A program made the translations under genes and the position numbers. The notes under the pieces were generated by a model. It saw only the letters and a list, made by a program, of their open reading frames with translations, was not told the DNA's origin and did no database searches. A stretch of 64,000 bases of DNA, taken from the NCBI RefSeq assembly GCF_014268815.2, contig NZ_JABWRE020000001.1, positions 2,857,001 to 2,921,000 of the forward strand, read 5' to 3'. Within the stretch, counting starts at the first letter, position 1, and the number at the start of each line of letters is the position of its first letter. This document shows positions 16,853 to 25,321 of this stretch, piece by piece. This DNA is from Pseudomonas urmiensis (GTDB taxonomy: Bacteria > Pseudomonadota > Gammaproteobacteria > Pseudomonadales > Pseudomonadaceae).

Positions 16853-17002
16853 TTAATCGTTGAGGTCAGAAGTTCCTGACCCCCTCGTATCGCAATCTGT
16901 GCAAATCCACTTTCCGTTACGAAGGACGGTTGCAATTGCACCGTCATCATTTTCACACAGGCGATCGTCGTCGTGATGCTCCAGCTCGTCTTTGTCGCTC
17001 AT
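16853..17002 (-). CDS. Tiny acidic protein with CxxC
   Basis: A 49-residue frame starting MSDKDELEHHDDDRLCEND, with a CTDC pair near the end and AGGAGAG 6 bases before ATG. It is followed directly by a terminator. The acidic start and the cysteines (LCEND, WICTDC) could bind a metal. Function unknown. It sits between the head morphogenesis and scaffold genes. Confidence 0.55.
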   Translation of the reverse strand: MSDKDELEHHDDDRLCENDDGAIATVLRNGKWICTDCDTRGSGTSDLND

Positions 17003-17084
17003 AGGTGCTCTCCTAGCAATGGAAGGCACAGCTTAGACGAGCCCCAGCCCCGCGAACAATGGGTTAATGAGCCGTTGAAGAACG

Positions 17085-18161
17085 TCATTCAAGTTTCAAG
17101 CGAAGCTCTTCAAGCGTGAGCAGCTTGCCCTTGTCGTTGTAGAAGGTGCTGAGTTTAAGCCCGCCCTCACGCATCAGCCGGCCACGCTCCGGGCCAAGGA
17201 TCTCGTCCTGGCGCGTTGCTGACTGCTTGCTCAGCCATTCGGCGTAGGTGGTCAACCCGGGTACTTGGCCGTCCATGCTCGCCCGCGTTGCGCCGTCGCT
17301 GAAGCCCAGGGCCTTGGCGCTCTTGAGCACCGGAACCTTGGAGGAGCGGCAGCAGAAGTGGATGCGCCCGGGCCCGGCCAGCCACGGGATCGTGTGGCCG
17401 ATGGGCTTGTAGGTGCCCAGGGTGTAGGGCATCCGGTCGCGGATCCGGCAGTCGGACGACGTGTGGTTGTCCAGCGTACTGAGCCACTCCACGTGGCTGA
17501 TGATGTCGCTGTTGGCCTCGTACGCTGCGTCGCTGGCCGTTTCGGCTGTATGGGATACCGCAGACCGCACCACCGCCTCAACGTCGCGCCTGGCCTTCTG
17601 GAGGGCCCCGTCGGCGTATTGCTGAACCCGGCTACCCATGACCGTGCGGACGATCTCCGCAGTGGTGCGCCCCTCGACCACGCCCGAGCGCACAGCGTCG
17701 CGCACTGTGGCGGCGCGGCTGGACTCGATGCCAGCCATCCACTCCCTCAGCAAGCGCCCCTGGAACGGTCGGGCCTGCGCGATCGACTTCACCGCGCTGA
17801 ACGCTGGGGAGACGACCGGGTATGCATCCTGCACCAGGGCCGGGAGAATGGCCCGCAGCGTGCTCTGCTGGAACGCCAGCTCGTAGCTGATCAGCCCGTC
17901 GGTCAACTGGTCCATGGCCAGGCGGATCTCAATGAAGGTCTGCTGGTTGATCCGCAGCACCGCCGACAGGGCGATATCGACAGCTGCGGCCGACAGGTCG
18001 GTGCCGAGATTCTCGATAGCCTCGATCAGCGCCGCGCGAAGGTCGGCGTCTTTGCTGTTGAGGATCTTGATGATGGTCACGACCTGGCTGTTGCTCAGCC
18101 TGGACAGGTCGACCTCATGCCCGATCAGCTCGTTCAGCAGCTTCTCGTTGGCCGTCTTCAT
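17085..18161 (-). CDS. Head morphogenesis protein (Mu F / SPP1 gp7-like)
   Basis: A 358-residue minor head protein. The C-terminal part (TASDAAYEANSDIISHVEW followed by STLDNHTSSDCRIRDRM and IHFCCRSSKVPVL) is the hallmark of the Mu F/SPP1 gp7 head morphogenesis domain. ATG 18161 overlaps the portal stop by one base (TGATG), coupling the two. These proteins bind the portal and help start head assembly. Confidence 0.9.
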   Translation of the reverse strand: MKTANEKLLNELIGHEVDLSRLSNSQVVTIIKILNSKDADLRAALIEAIENLGTDLSAAAVDIALSAVLRINQQTFIEIRLAMDQLTDGLISYELAFQQSTLRAILPALVQDAYPVVSPAFSAVKSIAQARPFQGRLLREWMAGIESSRAATVRDAVRSGVVEGRTTAEIVRTVMGSRVQQYADGALQKARRDVEAVVRSAVSHTAETASDAAYEANSDIISHVEWLSTLDNHTSSDCRIRDRMPYTLGTYKPIGHTIPWLAGPGRIHFCCRSSKVPVLKSAKALGFSDGATRASMDGQVPGLTTYAEWLSKQSATRQDEILGPERGRLMREGGLKLSTFYNDKGKLLTLEELRLKLE

Positions 18162-19540
18162 CACAGTGCCCCGAGGGCCGGGCCTTGGGCCTCGATCTTC
18201 GCCCGCTCATCGTCCCAGTCGTATTCGTCGCTGATCACGCCGCGGCGCTGCATCTCGGTGAATAGCGTTTCCTTGGAGATCATGCCGGCATTGGCCATCG
18301 AAACCAGCGTCGGCAGGGAGACCTCTGGCATGAAGTCGACGTCGTAGTTGCCGCGCATCTCGACTGCGCCACCATCGCCCAGGCTGCGGTACTCGGCCAT
18401 GAACTGGAGCAGCTGCGCCAGGCAGTCGCCGAAGTGGTTGGACATCCGCTGCAGGGGCGACAGCTCTTGTGCCGCCTCCTCCTCAGCCTGGGTCGCGGTC
18501 TTGGTCGCGGCCTTCTCTGGCGTGAGCAGCTTGCCGCCAGCCATCCGCATCTCATCGAGCAGGTCTTTCAGCGCGGTTCTACCTGCCTCTACTGCCTTAC
18601 CGGTGTGTTCCACATACTTCAGGTCGCCATTGAGAGGCAGGTCGGTCAACGACCCGGTGCCGACCTTGAACTCGGGCGGCATCACCTTGCCCTGGTCAGT
18701 GAACTGCATCTGCACGCCGATGCGAGCCAGGATCGGCACGCGGATGACGTGCAGGATGTTGTCCTGGTCGCTCTGGCTCTGCCAGTGCTTGACGTTCAGG
18801 TGTGCCAGCTCCAGCAGTGGCGGCTTGGCCGTCATGAAGCCAGTGCGGCCGGTGTAGAAAGTGACCCAGGGGATGCGGCTCAGGCTGTTAGTGCCCTCCT
18901 CGTGCAGCACCCACGCGGCCTTTGTTGTGCCGCGCCGGTACGTGCGCCATTTGCCAGGGAGCAGGACGCGGATCTGCTCGACGCTTTTGGCGCCGAACTC
19001 ACCCTCCTCCTCCTCGACTACCTCCCGGTAGCGGACCATGGTCAGGACGCCGCCCTTGGAGCGCCAGCCGAGGACCTGCGAGGGCCTCACCAGAACTGCA
19101 TAGGGGCGAACCCCTGCAGCCTGCTCGTCGGCCTGAGTCTTCAGGTCGCCGGCCGGCGGGTGATCAACGAATGCGTGGCAGAGGCCTAGCCCCAAGCCAT
19201 CACGGAAGAACTCGACAGCCCAGGAGTTGAGATCGTTACCGGCGCGGTCGATGTCCGTGGCCATCTCAGCAATCTGCTCGGGCACATCGTCGCCCAGCTG
19301 CAGTGGCTCGGCGAACACCCGCGAGGTCATATTGCCGACCGTCTCGGAATACGCCGGCAGCAGGGTCGAGAGGCGCAAGCGCTCCCGGTAACCTTCGTCC
19401 GACTCTGCCGGGTACTGCGGCAGCAGCCTCTTGCCCGCCGCGCGCATCGCCATCGTACCGCCCATGAGTGGCGTGATCACGGCCCAGTACCCGCGCATCT
19501 CGTCGACGGCGGGAAGCGTGATGCTTGGGTTATCGCTCAT
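18161..19540 (-). CDS. Portal protein (DUF4055)
   Basis: A 459-residue protein of the DUF4055 family, which serves as portal in several siphophages. MRGYWAVITPLMGGTMAMR near the start, ERLRLSTLLPAYSETV, and the IPWVTFYTGRTGFMTAKPPL segment are characteristic. It lies between terminase and the head morphogenesis gene. ATG 19540 is preferred over the GTG at 19546, which overlaps the terminase stop. Confidence 0.9.
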   Translation of the reverse strand: MSDNPSITLPAVDEMRGYWAVITPLMGGTMAMRAAGKRLLPQYPAESDEGYRERLRLSTLLPAYSETVGNMTSRVFAEPLQLGDDVPEQIAEMATDIDRAGNDLNSWAVEFFRDGLGLGLCHAFVDHPPAGDLKTQADEQAAGVRPYAVLVRPSQVLGWRSKGGVLTMVRYREVVEEEEGEFGAKSVEQIRVLLPGKWRTYRRGTTKAAWVLHEEGTNSLSRIPWVTFYTGRTGFMTAKPPLLELAHLNVKHWQSQSDQDNILHVIRVPILARIGVQMQFTDQGKVMPPEFKVGTGSLTDLPLNGDLKYVEHTGKAVEAGRTALKDLLDEMRMAGGKLLTPEKAATKTATQAEEEAAQELSPLQRMSNHFGDCLAQLLQFMAEYRSLGDGGAVEMRGNYDVDFMPEVSLPTLVSMANAGMISKETLFTEMQRRGVISDEYDWDDERAKIEAQGPALGAL

Positions 19541-19542
19541 GG

Positions 19543-20838
19543 TCACATTCTCAAGGATTGGGTCACGATCACTGGTTTGACGATCGGATAGTCATGGTGG
19601 ATGAAGTAGCCGCCAGCGTCGTTGGCATGGTCATTACCCTGGCTCTTGTCCGGCTCACCTGTTGGCGCCCAGATCTGCTGCTCGAGGCAGTCGGCGTAGG
19701 TTGGGCAGAGGTCGGTGTTGACCCGATAGCGTCGCTCGCCCGCCGAGTTGCAGAACATGGCGTTCATGGCGTTGATCCGGTCTTTCACCGGCGGGTTTGC
19801 CTCTGGGGCCATCACGGTGAACCCGGCCTGGCGAAGCAGCTCAAGGTCAGTGGTGCTCGCATTGACCGATTTCCGGCCTTTGCCCGAGGCATCAGGGAAA
19901 ACCAGAATCTCGCGCGTCTTGCGGTAATTGCCCTCGGCGTACAGCCAGTAGCGCTCCTTGATCTGGCGGATCATGTCGGGCGTGTCGTAGCCGTTCATGA
20001 TCTCGCCCACCGCATGGGGCATGCCCAGGCGCTTGACGTGGACGATGGCCGACATCTTGCCGACGTTGAAGTCCATGCCCACGAAGATAGGCTCGCCGTG
20101 CTGCACAGACTCGTGGCTGCCGTTCAGCTTGCGGTTGTAGGCAGTGTAGATCGACCCGGAGTTCAAGTTGACGAACTGGCCGTTCAGGTAGGCCAGGATC
20201 AGCTGCTCCGGGTAGGAGTCCATCAGGGATGGGATGTAGTCCGGCGGCAGATTCAGCTCGTTGTCGAACGTGCTGGCCTGCACCAGGCCGTACATGCCCT
20301 GCATCGCTGGCTTCTCGCGCAACTGCTTCACGAACTGCTGGAAGACGAACTTGAACCCCTCGGGGGTCGTTGTGACGTCTACGCCGTTCTTGAGCCCGTC
20401 CACGTTGTAACGCATACGGGCGATGATCTTGCGCCAGGCGTGCTCAGCCTTGAGCTTGGGCAGGACGTCGAGCTCATCGACCAGGGCATGACCGATCTTG
20501 AAGCCAACGATGGTCTGCGGCTTCTCCATCGAGCGGCAGATGGTCGTGCTGCGGTACTGGCCGCCGCTGTAGAACTCGACCTCCTTGTCGCTCTCCTTCG
20601 TCTTGACCTTGAGGCCCCAGTCGAAGGCGACCTCCTCGATGGTCGGGAAGAAGATATCGCGGATCTGCGGGTACGTCGGGGCGAAGTAGCCGGAGTTGAT
20701 CCTGGGCCATTCCCAAACGTGCTTGCAGATGCCAGCGCAGCCTACCCAGGTCTTGCCCGAGCCGAAGCCGGCCACGAAGCCGCGAAACTTGTGCGGCATG
20801 TTGATGAAGGTGGCCTGCGGGCAATTAAGCGTCGGCAT
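19543..20838 (-). CDS. terL: Terminase large subunit
   Basis: A 431-residue packaging motor. The ATPase domain shows Walker A GFGSGKTW (near residue 24) and Walker B ALVDELD (near 120); the nuclease domain shows FVGMDFNVGKMSAIV (near 250) and a conserved late Asp in GNDHANDAGGYF. Length is normal for HK97/P22-like large terminases. ATG 20838 lies inside the end of the small subunit gene (12-bp overlap). Confidence 0.93.
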   Translation of the reverse strand: MPTLNCPQATFINMPHKFRGFVAGFGSGKTWVGCAGICKHVWEWPRINSGYFAPTYPQIRDIFFPTIEEVAFDWGLKVKTKESDKEVEFYSGGQYRSTTICRSMEKPQTIVGFKIGHALVDELDVLPKLKAEHAWRKIIARMRYNVDGLKNGVDVTTTPEGFKFVFQQFVKQLREKPAMQGMYGLVQASTFDNELNLPPDYIPSLMDSYPEQLILAYLNGQFVNLNSGSIYTAYNRKLNGSHESVQHGEPIFVGMDFNVGKMSAIVHVKRLGMPHAVGEIMNGYDTPDMIRQIKERYWLYAEGNYRKTREILVFPDASGKGRKSVNASTTDLELLRQAGFTVMAPEANPPVKDRINAMNAMFCNSAGERRYRVNTDLCPTYADCLEQQIWAPTGEPDKSQGNDHANDAGGYFIHHDYPIVKPVIVTQSLRM

Positions 20839-21286
20839 CGCGCTTCCTCGCATCCATCACGGTTACCTGCACGGAAGTAGGTACCGCGTTCTCCTGCGGC
20901 ACATCCGCCTTGGTCTGCCGGTTCACGTACACGTCACCGACTTCCTTGGCCGCCTGCTCCAGTAGCTGGGCAGTCAGCGCCATGTTCTTCATGCTCTCGG
21001 CCTTCTCGGCCATCCTGCCCAGCGCACGGAGGCGGTAGGCGCGGTGCGCGATCGGAATATCTGCCGTCTCGGCCGTGAACCGCTCCCGGCATGCATGAAA
21101 CATTTCCACCCATCGCTTGGCCAGGCCACGCCCGGCGTACTTAGTTGGGTCATGCCCTTCGCACACCTGGCGACTGACATCTACCCCAAATTCTTTCTTG
21201 ACGGCCTCCACCACCTGGCTGGGTGTATCGAAGCAGGCCAAAGCCTGAACAATGAAGGCTTTGACCTCGCTTCGTAGTGCTGCCAT
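20825..21286 (-). CDS. terS: Terminase small subunit (DUF2280)
   Basis: A 153-residue DNA-recognition subunit of the DUF2280 family: a helix-turn-helix-like start (SEVKAFIVQALACFDTPSQVVEAV), the middle WVEMFHACRERFTAE and a C-terminal helical multimerisation region. It overlaps the large subunit, as usual. The cos or pac site it would bind cannot be located by eye. Confidence 0.87.
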   Translation of the reverse strand: MAALRSEVKAFIVQALACFDTPSQVVEAVKKEFGVDVSRQVCEGHDPTKYAGRGLAKRWVEMFHACRERFTAETADIPIAHRAYRLRALGRMAEKAESMKNMALTAQLLEQAAKEVGDVYVNRQTKADVPQENAVPTSVQVTVMDARKRDADA

Positions 21287-21317
21287 GTGAATATCATCCG
21301 TCAGGACCTGTCAGGAT

Positions 21318-21926
21318 TCAGGCCGACTTGAGCAGGCAGGTTCCGCAGGCCCTCGAAATGTTGATCTTGGCCACCTCGGGCGGCCGGCTTGCAGCGTCGA
21401 TCAGCTGCTGTACACCTTCGTTGGCACCGTAGCGCCTGACCACACCGACGAACTCCTCAACGTCGTGGCCACGCAGGTAGAGCTTGGGCATGCCGTCCTG
21501 GGTGAACTTGGGAGCGCCGTACTCATCGGTCGCCTGGGCGATGTGGTACAGCTCATGCTCGACCAAGGCGCAGAACTCGGCATCGGTGCACTGGGCACAG
21601 TAGTCAGCGGCCAGCGTGATGAGGTAGGTGGGCTCCTCGCCGAACCACTCTCGCATCTGCTGCTCTTGCCGAGCCTTCTGCCATCCACCGGCGCGGAACA
21701 TCAGCTGCTCGGCCTGGCCAAGCACTACCCGCCCCTGCTTGGCGAACCCCGTCGATGCCCAAAGCACACCGATGTTAGCGTCGATCAGGTGAGCATGCTC
21801 GGGGTTATGGATGCTGCCTGTAGGAGCCAGGATCTCGCTCTGTACCCAGTCCCATACACCGGTTGCCGGGCGCAGGGTAAGCCAGAGCGATTCGAGAAGG
21901 TCAGCAGGAGGCATCGGTCTGCTCAT
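21318..21926 (-). CDS. Putative phage metallopeptidase
   Basis: A 202-residue protein of the putative phage metallopeptidase family. The zinc site is VEHELYHIAQ, an HExxH motif, with an upstream AEQLMFRAGGWQKARQ segment. It is encoded just before the terminase small subunit. Its target is unknown in related phages; a role in lysis or in breaking down a host protein is possible but not shown. Confidence 0.8.
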   Translation of the reverse strand: MSRPMPPADLLESLWLTLRPATGVWDWVQSEILAPTGSIHNPEHAHLIDANIGVLWASTGFAKQGRVVLGQAEQLMFRAGGWQKARQEQQMREWFGEEPTYLITLAADYCAQCTDAEFCALVEHELYHIAQATDEYGAPKFTQDGMPKLYLRGHDVEEFVGVVRRYGANEGVQQLIDAASRPPEVAKINISRACGTCLLKSA

Positions 21927-21940
21927 AGCTCACCTGGACC

Positions 21941-21969
21941 TTGAAAGAATGGCGAGTAGCCATTATTAA
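21941..21969 (+). promoter_or_regulatory. Sigma-70-like promoter for the plus-strand moron
   Basis: TTGAAA (21941-21946), 17-bp spacer, TATTAA (21964-21969). The spacer contains a perfect inverted repeat ATGGC-GAGTA-GCCAT, which could be an operator. It reads into the lone plus-strand gene starting at 21997, giving that gene its own expression in the lysogen. Confidence 0.6.
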
Positions 21970-21996
21970 ACTCCCAGTCCAACACGGAGTGTCGAC

Positions 21997-22308
21997 ATGG
22001 TTAGCTACCCAATCTATGTGAAGCGCAACACTTATCGCGGGCGCGATGCCAGGAAGCAGGCCAAAGCAAGCTCAGAAAACCGGGACGCTTCGATTCTCGA
22101 AGATACTGTTAACCGGCTGCTGAAGCAGCAGACGCAGCCGATTAAAACGTACCTGTGGTCTGAGATCAGCAGAGAGTCTGGACTCGACTTCGAGATTGTA
22201 AAGAGGCTCGGGTACAGCATTGATTGCGGATCAAACGGGTTCACCGCCACAAGGCCGGGTCTCTCCCAGGATGAATTCGACCGAGCCATGCGCGGTGAAG
22301 AGGTTTAA
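21997..22308 (+). CDS. Small hypothetical protein (plus-strand moron)
   Basis: A 103-residue basic, helical protein (KRNTYRGRDARKQAKASSE, SILEDTVNRLLKQQTQP, DFEIVKRLGYSIDCGSNG). GGAG lies 9 bases before ATG and a good promoter lies 28 bp upstream. It is the only plus-strand gene in the 16-29 kb late and replication block, so it is an independently expressed cargo gene. The middle resembles a small winged-helix regulator, but no family is recognised. Confidence 0.65.
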   Translation: MVSYPIYVKRNTYRGRDARKQAKASSENRDASILEDTVNRLLKQQTQPIKTYLWSEISRESGLDFEIVKRLGYSIDCGSNGFTATRPGLSQDEFDRAMRGEEV

Positions 22309-22374
22309 CTCCGAACCCCGAAAACGTAACTACTCCGCGCCACGAAACGGCGCACCTCTGTTTTGTGGTGCGGG

Positions 22375-22644
22375 TCACGCAACCTTGAATACGTGCCCAC
22401 GCCGCGCCCAGGCATACAGGACGATCCCCGCATGCACCATCACGCCGAACGGGCTTACCAGCTGGCTTTGCATGGCGCCAAGGAACGAGCCAAAGGCGCC
22501 GATTGCTACCAGGTAGAACGCGACGGACAGCATGGGCTGATCTATCGGGCGCACCCGGCGTAGGTAGTCACAGGCGGCGATCACCACCAGGACGCACAGG
22601 AAGGCGTCCGCGGCTGCCATCGCCGACACGATGGTCGTGTTCAT
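22375..22644 (-). CDS. Holin-like small membrane protein
   Basis: An 89-residue protein with three hydrophobic segments (VSAMAAADAFLCVLVVIAA, MLSVAFYLVAIGAFGSFLG, VMVHAGIVLYAW). It overlaps the stop of the second membrane protein gene (22644) by one base. Two small membrane proteins next to the terminase genes fit a holin/antiholin pair. No classical holin signature is visible, so the call rests on topology and place. Confidence 0.65.
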   Translation of the reverse strand: MNTTIVSAMAAADAFLCVLVVIAACDYLRRVRPIDQPMLSVAFYLVAIGAFGSFLGAMQSQLVSPFGVMVHAGIVLYAWARRGHVFKVA

Positions 22645-22955
22645 CAGGTAGCTCCTTTGGCTCCGAACTGTCCTACCAGTGACTTCAACACTGGGATGAT
22701 GTTCATTGCCAGAAGGCCTATCAGGAAGGCCACGCCGTATTGGGTTTCACTCCCGGTCTCGAGTTTGAAGAAGCTGATTGCGAGTGGAGTGCAGAAAACT
22801 GCTGAGGTGAAGCCAGTGAAGAAGGCCGCTACGGCCTGGCCACGGGTGAGGCCTCGCAGGAACGTCAGAGAGAGGATCGCCCCGGCGAAGCCACCAATGA
22901 TCACGCCGTACTTCACCAGCAGGACGCCGGCGGTCGTGCTTGCTGGTTCGGGCAT
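22644..22955 (-). CDS. Putative holin
   Basis: A 103-residue protein with about three membrane segments (GVIIGGFAGAILSLTFL, VAAFFTGFTSAVFCTPL, YGVAFLIGLLAMNIIPVL). ATG 22955 follows AGGA; upstream extension runs through the terminator region. It is the first gene after a terminator and before the metallopeptidase/terminase block, the usual holin slot. No endolysin or spanin gene follows, which is unusual. Confidence 0.72.
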   Translation of the reverse strand: MPEPASTTAGVLLVKYGVIIGGFAGAILSLTFLRGLTRGQAVAAFFTGFTSAVFCTPLAISFFKLETGSETQYGVAFLIGLLAMNIIPVLKSLVGQFGAKGAT

Positions 22956-23004
22956 AGGTTGGTCCTGGTCATGCAGGCCCGATTGAGGGCCTCTTACGGG
23001 CAAT

Positions 23005-23030
23005 AAAAAACCCGGCACTGAGGCCGGGCT
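23005..23030 (-). terminator. Terminator before the holin genes
   Basis: Minus-strand GCCCGGCCT-CAG-TGCCGGGT hairpin followed by TTTTTTATT. It lies between the Q-slot gene and the holin gene, the place where lambda tR' lies; a Q-like antiterminator would be needed to pass it. Confidence 0.75.
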
Positions 23031-23100
23031 TATTTTGGTCACTCCTAAACGCGCAGGAATGACAGGATGGGTGCATATTGGCTCATTGGCTCACTCGGCG

Positions 23101-23646
23101 TCAAGCGACATTTGCCACCAAAAGGCCTTCATGGTCGAGGATGTGCTGCGCCTCGGTCAAAGCCTCGTTCACAGCGCTCTCCAGCGCCTTACGGATATCC
23201 CGCCTCCAGCGCTCTTGAGTCTTGATCGGATGAGGCTCGTTGCTCCAGTTGTCCATCTCGTACCAGGCCGCGGGCAGAACGCTTGTGCTGCGTTTCCCAT
23301 CCACTCCCGGCAGCTTAGGCATTGCCCAGGTTAGGATTGCGCAGTGGCGGAAACGCTCCGGCGCCGGAGAACGATGCGTGCGGGTGATCTCCTCTATCGC
23401 TGCGTGCTTGCGGTCGACGTGGGTCGAGTACTTCGCCACCAGATGCCGCCAGTGCTCAGGGGTGAGGTTTTTGTGCAGCCGGCTGAACACCATGCAGTCG
23501 AAGAGGAAAGCAGCCTCCTTGCCCACGATAGCGCCCTTCTGCTTGGCTGCTTGGACCTTCGGCTCAAAGTCGCACCCGCCCGCGCTGTTGATAGTCTCAG
23601 CCGCCAGGGCGCGGACAACTGCCGATACCACATTCTGGTAATTCAT
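23101..23646 (-). CDS. Hypothetical protein in the antiterminator Q slot
   Basis: A 181-residue protein starting MNYQNVVSAVVRALAAETIN. The gene lies after ninG and a tiny membrane protein and just before the terminator that precedes the holin and head genes; this is where lambdoid phages carry the late antiterminator Q. The sequence (LHKNLTPEHWRHLVAKYSTH and MPKLPGVDGKRSTSVLP, with a helical basic end) is not one I can place in a Q family. ATG 23646 overlaps the previous stop. The late-regulator role is inferred from position alone. Confidence 0.6.
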   Translation of the reverse strand: MNYQNVVSAVVRALAAETINSAGGCDFEPKVQAAKQKGAIVGKEAAFLFDCMVFSRLHKNLTPEHWRHLVAKYSTHVDRKHAAIEEITRTHRSPAPERFRHCAILTWAMPKLPGVDGKRSTSVLPAAWYEMDNWSNEPHPIKTQERWRRDIRKALESAVNEALTEAQHILDHEGLLVANVA

Positions 23647-23789
23647 TCCCCACCCCCTACACGCTTGGACTTTCTCAAAATGAATTCTTCGTAGCTGCGC
23701 TTTCGAGCCAATGCAGCGCCCCAAGCCAAGACCGCGCCGGACACCACAAGCATCGAGGCGAGGATGAAAAATGCCCATTCCACGGTCAT
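23643..23789 (-). CDS. Tiny single-span membrane protein
   Basis: A 48-residue protein MTVEWAFFILASMLVVSGAV... with one membrane segment followed by a basic tail (LARKRSYEEFILRKSKRV). AAGGAG lies 8 bases upstream; the start overlaps the ninG stop (ATGA) and its stop overlaps the next gene start. This tight coupling on both sides supports a real gene. Confidence 0.6.
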   Translation of the reverse strand: MTVEWAFFILASMLVVSGAVLAWGAALARKRSYEEFILRKSKRVGGGE

Positions 23790-24412
23790 GCTGCTTGCTC
23801 CTTGAGCTGTTTGACCTTTGCCCGATATAGGGCCTTGATGCCTTTGAGTTCTTCGATGGTGTACCGCTGGGCCTCATGAGGGCCTTCGAGTCTGTCGACG
23901 CGCTCCTGGCCAATCTTCTGGATCAGCCGTTCGCGGTAGCCCTGAGCAACGGTCCGGCCTTTGGCGGCGTACTTGCCCGAGCCGCCATTGCAGGACTTGA
24001 GCTGTTTGTGGCAGTTGTCTTCGTCGAAGCGAAGCTCTGGGTAAGCGCCTCGACTGAGGAAATGGCCAGCGTCCCACTTACCTCCGGTCAGCCAGTCCTC
24101 GCCGGGCCCGTAACTACCGCAGCAGATGCAAGGCTCGTCCTTGTCGCGCAGCCGGATGAAGGTGTTGAACTCGATCTGGGCTTCCCGGATGTAGTCCGCT
24201 CGGCTCTTGAGCTTCTGCTTGCGCACCTGGATCTCGCGGCGCTCACGCTGGGCGATCGCCTTCCGCGCCACCGCCTGGTTCTCCGGCTTCTTAGCCAGGT
24301 CCAGCGCACACGCCACGCTGCAGGCCTTCTGCGTAGAGAGCGATGGCCGGAACTTCTTACCGCAGGCCTTGCAGGTCTTCTGCTTCACCTCCTTGAGAGC
24401 TGTCCGTGTCAT
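23786..24412 (-). CDS. ninG: NinG recombination protein
   Basis: A 208-residue NinG/Rap-family protein, a structure-specific endonuclease that helps phage recombination by cutting branched DNA. Zinc-binding cysteine pairs are at the start (CKACGKKF, CSVAC) and centre (CICCGSYG), followed by AGHFLSRGAYPELRFDEDN and KQLKSCN, an HNH-like core. Usual length. It is in the lambda nin-region position. Confidence 0.92.
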   Translation of the reverse strand: MTRTALKEVKQKTCKACGKKFRPSLSTQKACSVACALDLAKKPENQAVARKAIAQRERREIQVRKQKLKSRADYIREAQIEFNTFIRLRDKDEPCICCGSYGPGEDWLTGGKWDAGHFLSRGAYPELRFDEDNCHKQLKSCNGGSGKYAAKGRTVAQGYRERLIQKIGQERVDRLEGPHEAQRYTIEELKGIKALYRAKVKQLKEQAA

Positions 24413-24639
24413 GCCGATCTCCAGATCTGCGAGCGAATCTTCTTGCCGTTCTTCTTCGCGTCGCGCTTCACTTTGCGCAGCTCGTCCTGCACCTGCTCCA
24501 GGGTCATTTCGCCCGATTCCAGCCTGGCGACCAGTGCCTGCCTCACCTCAGTGCTGTCAGCAACAATCCCCTGCTCCTCTGCGATCTGAAGAGCTACGCG
24601 CTTGTCCGTTCGGCGGTCGTACCAGTCACGCCTTCTCAT
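24409..24639 (-). CDS. Small conserved phage protein between ninB and ninG
   Basis: A 76-residue helical, basic protein (MRRRDWYDRRTDKRVALQIAE; MTLEQVQDELRKVKRDAKK). It overlaps both neighbours by 4 bp, so it is translationally coupled. Short proteins of this kind are often found between the ninB-like and ninG genes of Pseudomonas phages. Function unknown. Confidence 0.7.
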   Translation of the reverse strand: MRRRDWYDRRTDKRVALQIAEEQGIVADSTEVRQALVARLESGEMTLEQVQDELRKVKRDAKKNGKKIRSQIWRSA

Positions 24640-25106
24640 GCGGCCTCCTCCCCAAGCAGGTCAGCGAAGTGCACGCCGCGGGCGGCAAACTCCTCGACGA
24701 TCCGGTCCGTGTACTGGCAGCCCTGGGCACGATCAAAGAGGCGGGTCACCGGGAAGCCATCCGGCCCGAACATGGCGCAAGGGCCCATCATGCGCAGCTT
24801 CACGTCGTAATCCAGGTGGATGAACGACTCCGCCCAGCCGGTGCGGAACTCGGGGCAGCCCGCGCGCATGATCGGCACGCCTAGGTGCAGCTTGCAGTAC
24901 CGGCGCACGTCCTCGATGTCACCCATCTCGGTGCTCTTGGCGATGCGCTCGTACATCGCAAACCACAATGCGTTTTGATCCAGGGTCCGATCCTTACCCG
25001 GGCGCATGCTGACCACTACGAATTTCTTGTCGCGGAACAGCCTGGTCAGCATCGTGATGGCCTCGGATAGCTTGGCCTGGCAGTTGACGCTGATTTTCTC
25101 GGTCAT
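24636..25106 (-). CDS. NinB-like recombination protein
   Basis: A 156-residue protein with the RTLDQNALWFAMYERIAK motif, close to the (R)SLDQN motif of lambda NinB (Orf), which binds ssDNA and helps load the annealing protein in place of RecFOR. Location next to ninG supports this. The C-terminal half (GVPIMRAGCPEFRTGWAES) diverges, so the call is moderate. Confidence 0.7.
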   Translation of the reverse strand: MTEKISVNCQAKLSEAITMLTRLFRDKKFVVVSMRPGKDRTLDQNALWFAMYERIAKSTEMGDIEDVRRYCKLHLGVPIMRAGCPEFRTGWAESFIHLDYDVKLRMMGPCAMFGPDGFPVTRLFDRAQGCQYTDRIVEEFAARGVHFADLLGEEAA

Positions 25107-25321
25107 GCCGCCACCTCCTGCAACTGGGCGCCCGCGGCGCGTACTTGAGCGGCCAGCTGGTCGATCTCCGCCAGCAGCTCCAGCGCAACCTCTTCCACGG
25201 TCATCTCGCCGAGGAATGCGTCCAGGGCGTCGGTGTGGCGCTGCAGCTCAGCGTCCCCCGCCCGCCAAGCAGCAACAACGGACCACAGCAGGGGCTGGAG
25301 AGTTTGCTTGTCGATGGTCAT
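25103..25321 (-). CDS. Small hypothetical protein
   Basis: A 72-residue acidic helical protein (MTIDKQTLQPLLWSVVAAW; ALDAFLGEMTVEEVALELLAE), probably a small helical bundle. It overlaps both neighbours by 4 bp within the replication/nin operon. No family recognised. Confidence 0.6.
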   Translation of the reverse strand: MTIDKQTLQPLLWSVVAAWRAGDAELQRHTDALDAFLGEMTVEEVALELLAEIDQLAAQVRAAGAQLQEVAA

